Source of the DNA: Bombardia bombarda
Lineage: Eukaryota; Ascomycota; Sordariomycetes; Sordariales; Lasiosphaeriaceae
Direction: 5' to 3'
NCBI GenBank assembly: GCA_030512295.1
Contig: JAULSR010000002.1
Coordinates: 992,001-1,056,000, forward strand
Length of the DNA stretch: 64,000 nt
A model generated the notes under the pieces. It was given only the letters and a program-made list of their open reading frames with translations. It made no database searches and was not told the origin of the DNA. Both the position numbers and the translations under genes were made by a program. Positions 58,301-64,000 of the stretch are shown here, piece after piece (the first letter of the stretch is position 1; each line of letters begins with the position of its first letter).

Positions 58301-59420
58301 CCTGGTCCTTGAACAGGTACTGTGTGTTCTCGTCCATGCTCGTGGCCGACTCGGCGTCGTCCTCCAGCAACACGCGCGTGTACCCCTTTCCGGCGCCGCC
58401 GAGGCCGGCGTAGCCGTACTTTTCCTCCTCGTCGGCGGTGTGCTCCTTGGCGATGAGCTTGTTGTCGTCGTCGTAGATATCGTAGGGTGCGTATGCCGGC
58501 ATGACCTGCCACCCGTCGTCGCCGCCGCCACTGTTACCTTCGCTTTCCTTGGTCGGCTGGTGCGGGGCCAGCGGCTGGTGGGAGAACTCGGAGATGCCCA
58601 GCCCGGCTGCGTCGGCCGTGCCGCCCCCTGCAAGGCTGGTGTCGCGACTGTGGCCTGCGGTCAAGGCTTTGCTGGCAGAGAGGATCAAGGCTTCGTCTCT
58701 CGTCTCGGGCGCTTTCTCAGGACCGGTGGCTTTTTCGGTGGTCACATCCTTGTTGGCTGCGGGAGCCTGTGTAGCTTCTTGTGTCTCGGGCTTGGGTTGG
58801 GCCTTTGTATCCTGGGTTGTTTCTGTAGCATTATTCGATTTTGTATTTGTCTTTGCGGTTGTAATTGGACTCGTAGGGAGAGGGTCTTTGGACTCGTCGC
58901 TGTCGGCCTGGGACACGACATCTGACTGGGGTGCTGACACGGCATCCTTAAAGTCGTCGTCCCCGTCTGATTCTGCGTCTTTGCTTGCGTCTTTAATGGG
59001 ACCGAGCTTCTGCTCGTGCCCGGCCTCTTGTGCACTCTTTGTCGCATCTGCAATGGTGCTCGACGAAGCCTTTGCCCTTGCCTCCGTCTCTGCTGCCAGG
59101 GCGGCCGTCCTCCCTGCCCGCTCCGCAGCTGTGTATTTCCTCACGGGCAAGCCGAAGTCGTCGAGTTCAGGGGGGGCGTCGACCGCCATGTTGTCTGTAG
59201 GCTTTGCGGCTGTTGGTGGTGCTGCATTTGCGGTCGCGGGTGGTGGGTGGATGTGGTTCTCGTTCTGGGCAGCGATGACGGGCGGAGTGGGCCCATTTCC
59301 GGCTGCTCCTGCCTCAGTTGGTATTGTTGTTGATGATGGTTCAATGCCGCCGCCGATGCCGCCGATGCCGCCGTCTTGGTTGCTGCCAGCCGAGCTCGGC
59401 GTGTCGTCTCGTCCTTGCAT
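55348..59420 (-). CDS. MIL1: DUF726 membrane hydrolase, Mil1/TMCO4 family
   Basis: Two exons give 1332 residues: 59420-57021 and 56946-55348, with intron 57020-56947 (GTGAGT...TCTAG, phase 0). About 320 disordered residues (Pro/Ala/Thr/Lys/Asp-rich) come first. A helical part follows (LEIPWIDICRFEKKVTDALE), then a basic hinge and a Gly/Ala-rich membrane block, GGLVIGLSAGLLAPVIGAGL and AGFTTIGVTG. After the SGWMTGKIDDVRLPY strand comes an alpha/beta-hydrolase core with the nucleophile elbow VGYSLGSRV just past the exon junction, and FLFGSPVVV. The C-terminal tail is disordered and ends KEISMTFA. Yeast Mil1 is a DUF726 protein linked to AP-1-type vesicle traffic; that role is carried over by family only. 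The symbol is tentative. Confidence 0.85.
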
Positions 59421-60426
59421 GGCTGGCGGTTTGCGGTTTGATTTTCCTAATCACTATTTCAAAAACGCAAGACGCGGACGGGACACACTCGAGATCCCAG
59501 CCGGCCGGCGGACGATCACTGACAACAAATAGCACGGGGTGGATCTGGGGGCGTAGGGGACATCAGGGGGCCAGACAAAGCGTTGTTTCAAAGACAGGCG
59601 TCGCGTTGTTGGGAGTCCCGCCGGCATGTTCAAAAGGGAAGCTCCTCGTGGGCTTTTTTAGTGGCTTTACCCCCTATAAGACCCAGTGATTGGTGGCATG
59701 CGACCGCTGGCAGGGGTTAGAGCTCGAAGTCCTAATGACGGGGTCCATGGGACGATAAAACTTAACTATCGGACGCAGCTAAGGCCATGGAGGTACCTAC
59801 CTAATTATGGAATTAGTACGCAGACGTACGAACTCGACATCTGGAGATAAGTTGGATCAGAAATGTGCCAAAGATACACACAACTTGGTGCTGATGCTCT
59901 AATAATGCCCTATTCAGAAGATCCCCTATAATCATTCCATGCATACCTTCTTGTGGCGTCCCGACACACTAGCGTCCCTACCTAATAATAAGCCGTGGAG
60001 GCCCGCCTTTGCCACATGGAGTTGGGCACCTCACAGGGATCAAAGGAAAAGGGGGGCGGCCCAGCCAGGTTGCATCCGAGAATCGAAATATTGGTGGCTA
60101 CCACAATCTTCATGTCAAGCATTCCCTACATTGCACACCGGGTTCTGAACAAGCATGCGGGATATGCAAGCCATCAGATCCGACATATGCCAAGCCTACC
60201 ACAGTAGACCTCTTGAGGCCTCCCACTGCTATCCATCATAGCTATGTCAAGTTAGATTGGAGGGTTGCCATAACCATGATGCAGTCCTGATATGGTAGTT
60301 GTCGTTTTTTATTTCACTATCATGTCCCGAGCAGGGAACTCTCGGCTATCTTGCAGCCACAACCAAGGCAGACAGCCAATTAGTGCATACCAATCCTCAT
60401 ACTCACAGAAAAGTGACGCTCAATAT
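59421..60426. other. Intergenic region upstream of the DUF726 gene
   Basis: Promoter side of the DUF726 gene and 3' side of UTP23, both on the minus strand. I saw no further gene. Confidence 0.5.
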
Positions 60427-61638
60427 TCAATTTTTAGTAGTAGGTGCGGGTGCCTTAATAGCCGCTGTCACCGTCGCCGTCTCCTCCCGCCCACCTGCCT
60501 GGCTCACCACCCCACCATCATCGGTCGTCGTTGTGTTGGTTTTCTTGCGTCTCTTCCGCTTCGCCTTTGTCTCCGCTGGAGGCCCGGCCTCGGCCTCCTT
60601 GACTTTCCTTGCCTGTCGCTCCTCTGTCGTCTCGGGCTTCTTGGCCTTCTTCACCGCCAAGGGGTTCGGTCCCTTCTTGCCGTAGCTCTTGTTGCTCTTC
60701 TTCTTGGGCTTCTCCTCGCTGGCTGTTACTGTCTCGCCGGTTCCATCGGCAGCGGCCTCGTCGTCGTCGTCGCTCCCCGAGCCAGCAGCATCGCTCTCAT
60801 CGTCGCCCTCCCTCTTTCTCTTTACTGGGCGTCTGACGATACCAGCTGTAAATCTGTAACCTGTGTTAGTGAACCCGATTGAGCAAAGAGGGCAGTTTCC
60901 TCGTGAGACTTACTTGGCACGCTCTTCCTTTTGCCTGACCTTGGCCGACGCTGCAGCCATTGGCTCAAGAATCTGTTCCATATTGTTAGCTTCAGGTCAT
61001 ATTTCAAAAGGAAATGTGGCCAGAATCCTTACCAAGACACTGCGTCGAATGTACATCAACGGCGTGGGAACCACCGAGCGCAGCCTTTCCCTCTGTGAGA
61101 ATGTTAGTCTCCAAAACAAAAGATTCAAGATTCACCCATCATCAAAAAGATCACAACAAAAACATACCAACTCTTCATCCTGCGTCGCAACAATATAGCG
61201 GAACTTGTTCTCGCCCTTGCCCTTGGGATCCACCACCGACATCATGCACTCAAACTCGCTGAGCGGATCCTGGTCCATCAGATGGCCGCATCTTCTCCTC
61301 TCAAACAGCTTTGCCCTGTCAATGGCGCCGGCGGCCGCGGGATCCCGATTTGGGCCCATGTTCTTGTTGTAGAGCGCACGCTAAACCAGGCCATCTAATC
61401 AGCATCGAAAGTGCCGCCACAGTCATAAGACTAAAGAATAAAAACTCACAATGCAGCATTGTGTAATCATGGGCTTCAGATCCTTGGTCGACAGCGTCTT
61501 CTCAAACAGGTGGATGAGATCCAGCTTGAGTGTGTCGAGGAGGACATCGCTGGTCATGAGCAGCTGGTACGGTTGGCGGAATCCGAGGAACTCAAAGTCC
61601 CGCATGAGCCTCTTGTACTGCTTCGTTCGCTTGCCCAT
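60427..61638 (-). CDS. UTP23: Utp23, PIN-domain small-subunit processome protein
   Basis: Utp23 acts early in 18S rRNA maturation in the nucleolus, with snR30/U17. Five exons give 315 residues: 61638-61450, 61380-61168, 61092-61033, 60972-60914 and 60853-60427. The N-terminus MGKRTKQYKRLMRDFEFLGF starts the PIN-like domain, and exon 2 carries FECMMSVVDPKGKGENKFRY and VATQDEE. The Cys/His residues of the family zinc knuckle are present: CC in MITQCCI, RRCGH, and FEC. Exons 3 and 4 give TPLMYIRRSVL and ILEPMAAASAKV. The C-terminal half is Lys/Glu/Asp-rich and disordered, as usual for the family. All five exon phases close. Confidence 0.93.
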
Positions 61639-62587
61639 CTTGCGTGGCGGCAGTGCCCGTTAGGGCAGCTGCTGGGAAGTTTTCTTTTGATGGGTGAGAA
61701 AATGAGGAAAGAGATAAAAAAGGTCGGTGACCTCGATTGGTTTGCTATGTGTGTAAATGCAAGGCTCACACAGCAGAGCCAAGCGTAAAAAGAAGATATG
61801 GATCGCTGAGATGGCGATTAACGAGAAGCAGTGAAAATCCACAAGTCTTTTCCAGAGTGGCTGCTCCGTCACACGTCGAGATGTCACGGGATGTTTAGGC
61901 GCGCGCGATGGTTCGGAAATAAGTCTTTGGGGTGCGCGTCCAGGAAAAAAAATCTAGATAAGTTATCGCAAGGAACTGGCCGATGCTGATGCCCCACCTC
62001 CCCCACTTCCTCCCGCGAGTGCAGCAGAGAAATCGCTTGGCATCTTGGCCTCACTCAGCCTTGCCAGCCGCAACGAATCCGCCAGCCAGGGAATAGAGAT
62101 GTTAGGGGCACCCCTCCCCTTTTGACTGAAACGTCAATCGGCAAGATATTGAAGCTTATGAACGTTCTTCTATATGGATGTAGGATACGTAAATTGCCCC
62201 AGTAATTTCGAGCACAACTACAACCGCCAGTAACTACGTGACCGATCCTATCTATCTAATAGAATCTCAGCAAAGATCCGCTAAGGCCTCCTTACACCAG
62301 ACGCCGCCGGTTTCCCTTCCCCTATTCCGTTCCATATCACCGTCATCGCTTTCCTTTCCAAGTCTTTTATAGATCGCTGCCCAAAACTCCCGACAACTGA
62401 CAGTCACATGGACGAACAACAAAAAAACAAATGAAAATAACAGACCCTCCACCCCCCTGAACCCGTCCGTACCCATGATAAACTCCCCGCTGTAATAACA
62501 ACACCCCGTTTCGTAGCCTTGACGACGTAGCTCCAAGCCATATTCATCCACCCCATTTCAACCCCCCCTGCCTTCTCAGCCATTAAG
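61639..62587. other. Intergenic region upstream of UTP23
   Basis: UTP23 promoter and 3' side of the phosphatase gene (tandem on the minus strand). A GGCGCGCGCGATGG segment lies near 61898. No gene supported. Confidence 0.5.
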
Positions 62588-64000
62588 TCATTCATTCTTC
62601 CTACAAAGCCCCGCAACAACGCTGATATCGTCCATTTTCCCTACCATCATCACGAGTTAGCTTCAAGACCACACCCCCACCACAAAAGGGACAAAACTCA
62701 CCTCCCTCACTAGCCAACCCCTCCTCGATAGCATGCTCCATAAACGGGCTCTCGGCAAACGGATCCACCGCAATCTCCCTCGCCGCCTCCATCAGCTCCC
62801 CCGCCACAAACGCCATGCCGCTCTCGCCATCGCCGGGGTCCTGCATGACGCCCAGCCTGTTCACGTCCCCGGCCTGCCAGCGCGCCATGCTCTCGCTAAC
62901 CTTCTCGACGATCTCGTGCGCCCACAAATTATCAATGACCCCATCCGACATGGCCAGCACGATATCCCCCTCGCGGATCGGCACCGCGTCCACCACGGCG
63001 CTGTTCTCGGGCGTGTCGGGACTGTTAGTGCCCAGCTGCCGCGGGCAGTCGAACCAGTGCCACTGCTCCGTCGACTTGAACACGAGCTCGCGCGTCGACG
63101 GCCGCACCACCATCACCTGCGAGTCGCCAATGTTGGTGACGTAAAGCAGGGGTTCGACATCCCCCTCGGAGCTGCCGCTGCTTTCGCTGTCCTGAGCCGC
63201 AACTTCTTGGCCGCGTGGTCTGTAGTGCAGCAGCGCGCCCGCCGCCGTCGTCGTCCCCTGCCAGTCATTCGGCGCGCTGGTCGCCTCGACAGCCTGCTCA
63301 TATGCGCGCTGCAGGTAGGCAACCGGATCAGGCTTGTAAGCGTCGCCCTGGCGGGCCGCGTCCTCGAAGATGGCTGTCGCCCAAAAGTGTAGAATCAGCC
63401 GGGCCCAGAGTCTGCGTTTGTCGTCTAATTGTCAGTGGTTGCCAACTCATCGTTAATATTGAAAAAGGGGTAAGGGGAACCAAGGCTCACCCAGCATGCC
63501 CCCTCGGCCTCGTGCTCCACGCGCCCACGCCGTCATTCGCACAGATAAAGTACTCGCTCGCAAACACGGCGTCATCCCCGTTGGTCAGCCCCTGAATCAT
63601 GTGACCGTCCACGTATGCCGCCCGCCGGTCCCGGCTGCGGTTGTGCGTGCTGAGCGGGTCGCTGAACGAGCCCGAGGGCGGCGACAGGAACGGCGGCGGG
63701 AACGGGCGCGGCGCCCGCTTGGCGAAGAGCGCGATGCCCGTCTCGAAGCGGAACGGCAACTTGGGAAGACTGCTCGGCACCGCCCCCGCCCATGCTGTCG
63801 TGGACGAAGTGGTGATCGATTTGGTCTGGCCGTCGCTGCCATCGTCACCTGTCGGGGGTGTGGTGATGTCCTTCTTGGCTGACGACAATGATGTTAGACA
63901 TGACGAGGTGTTGCTGTCGAGGAGAAGCGGTGTCAGTGCCGTTAGGAAGCTCGCGCGCTGCTGGCGAGATAGAGTCAGCTGCTTCTGCCATTCTGCAGGT
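62588..64000 (-). CDS. PP2C-type protein phosphatase, Ptc7/Azr1-like (5' truncated by window edge)
   Basis: A metal-dependent Ser/Thr phosphatase of the PP2C group; Ptc7 in yeast is mitochondrial and Azr1 in fission yeast is related. Three exons are visible: from the right edge to 63491, 63411-62702 and 62640-62588, with introns GTGAGC...CGCAG and GTGAGT...GGTAG. The frame remains open to the right edge with no suitable ATG, so the start lies outside. PP2C signatures: FICANDGVGAW with the metal-binding Asp-Gly, then WQGTTTAAGALLHY, LLYVTNIGDSQVMVVR and DIVLAMSDGVIDNLWAHEIV. The final exon gives KMDDISVVAGLC, the conserved last strand. The short dispersed disordered insert near SESSGSSEGDVE is a variable loop. 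Confidence 0.9.

Noticed and set aside
57198..58925. A 575-codon plus-strand ORF
   Set aside because: It is antisense to the DUF726 gene, Arg/Leu/Gly-rich with no domain. The minus-strand gene has clear family motifs, so this is a shadow.

Overview
This is a window of nuclear DNA from a filamentous ascomycete (Pezizomycotina). A Sordariomycete, perhaps of the Sordariales, is the best guess. The evidence is the gene content (SEC66, NPL4, STT3, ERG26, UTP23, PRP5, a Zap1/ZafA-type zinc regulator), the short introns of mostly 50-90 bases with GTANGT donors and YAG acceptors, the GC-rich third codon positions, and mostly long, AT-richer intergenic DNA. I saw no transposon, CRISPR array, rRNA, convincing tRNA or secondary-metabolite cluster. 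The genes are mainly single-copy housekeeping genes on both strands, with no operons.

Layout: a RhoGAP protein cut by the left edge (1-1332 +); SEC66 (2185-3022 -) and NPL4 (3738-5967 +) sharing a divergent promoter; a 12-exon dipeptidyl peptidase III gene (6924-9815 -); a 5.5 kb gene-free stretch; gluconokinase (15333-16148 +); a 3.8 kb gene-free stretch; the branched-chain 2-oxoacid dehydrogenase E2 (19966-21645 -) divergent from ATP10 (22126-23261 +); GOS1 (24030-24915 -); the divergent ribosomal protein genes RPL6 (25965-26905 -) and RPL35 (27286-28000 +); STT3 (29044-31531 +). Next come an unrecognised protein with two cysteine modules (33668-35933 +), a DUF3074/START-like protein (36735-38026 -), a C2H2 zinc-responsive-type regulator (39409-41558 -), a small putatively myristoylated protein (43105-43582 +), PRP5 (44413-48159 -), a mitochondrial-type double HMG-box protein (49302-50413 +), a conserved-looking unknown (50954-52552 -), ERG26 (53321-54514 +), a Mil1/TMCO4 (DUF726) hydrolase (55348-59420 -), UTP23 (60427-61638 -) and a PP2C phosphatase cut by the right edge (62588-64000 -).

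Functional themes: secretory pathway (SEC66, STT3, GOS1, Mil1-like), ribosome production (RPL6, RPL35, UTP23), mitochondria (E2, ATP10, HMG-box protein, possibly the phosphatase and a DPP III isoform), protein quality control (NPL4, DPP III) and sterol synthesis (ERG26). Four plus-strand genes (RhoGAP, ATP10, the cysteine-module protein, the small MGNICGK protein) each lose frame at a run of C, and each is repaired by one extra C. The common pattern suggests homopolymer under-calling in the assembly rather than four dead genes. I found no gene system that is clearly new. The best unknowns are the cysteine-module protein, the 532-residue unknown, the small MGNICGK protein and the two long gene-free stretches.
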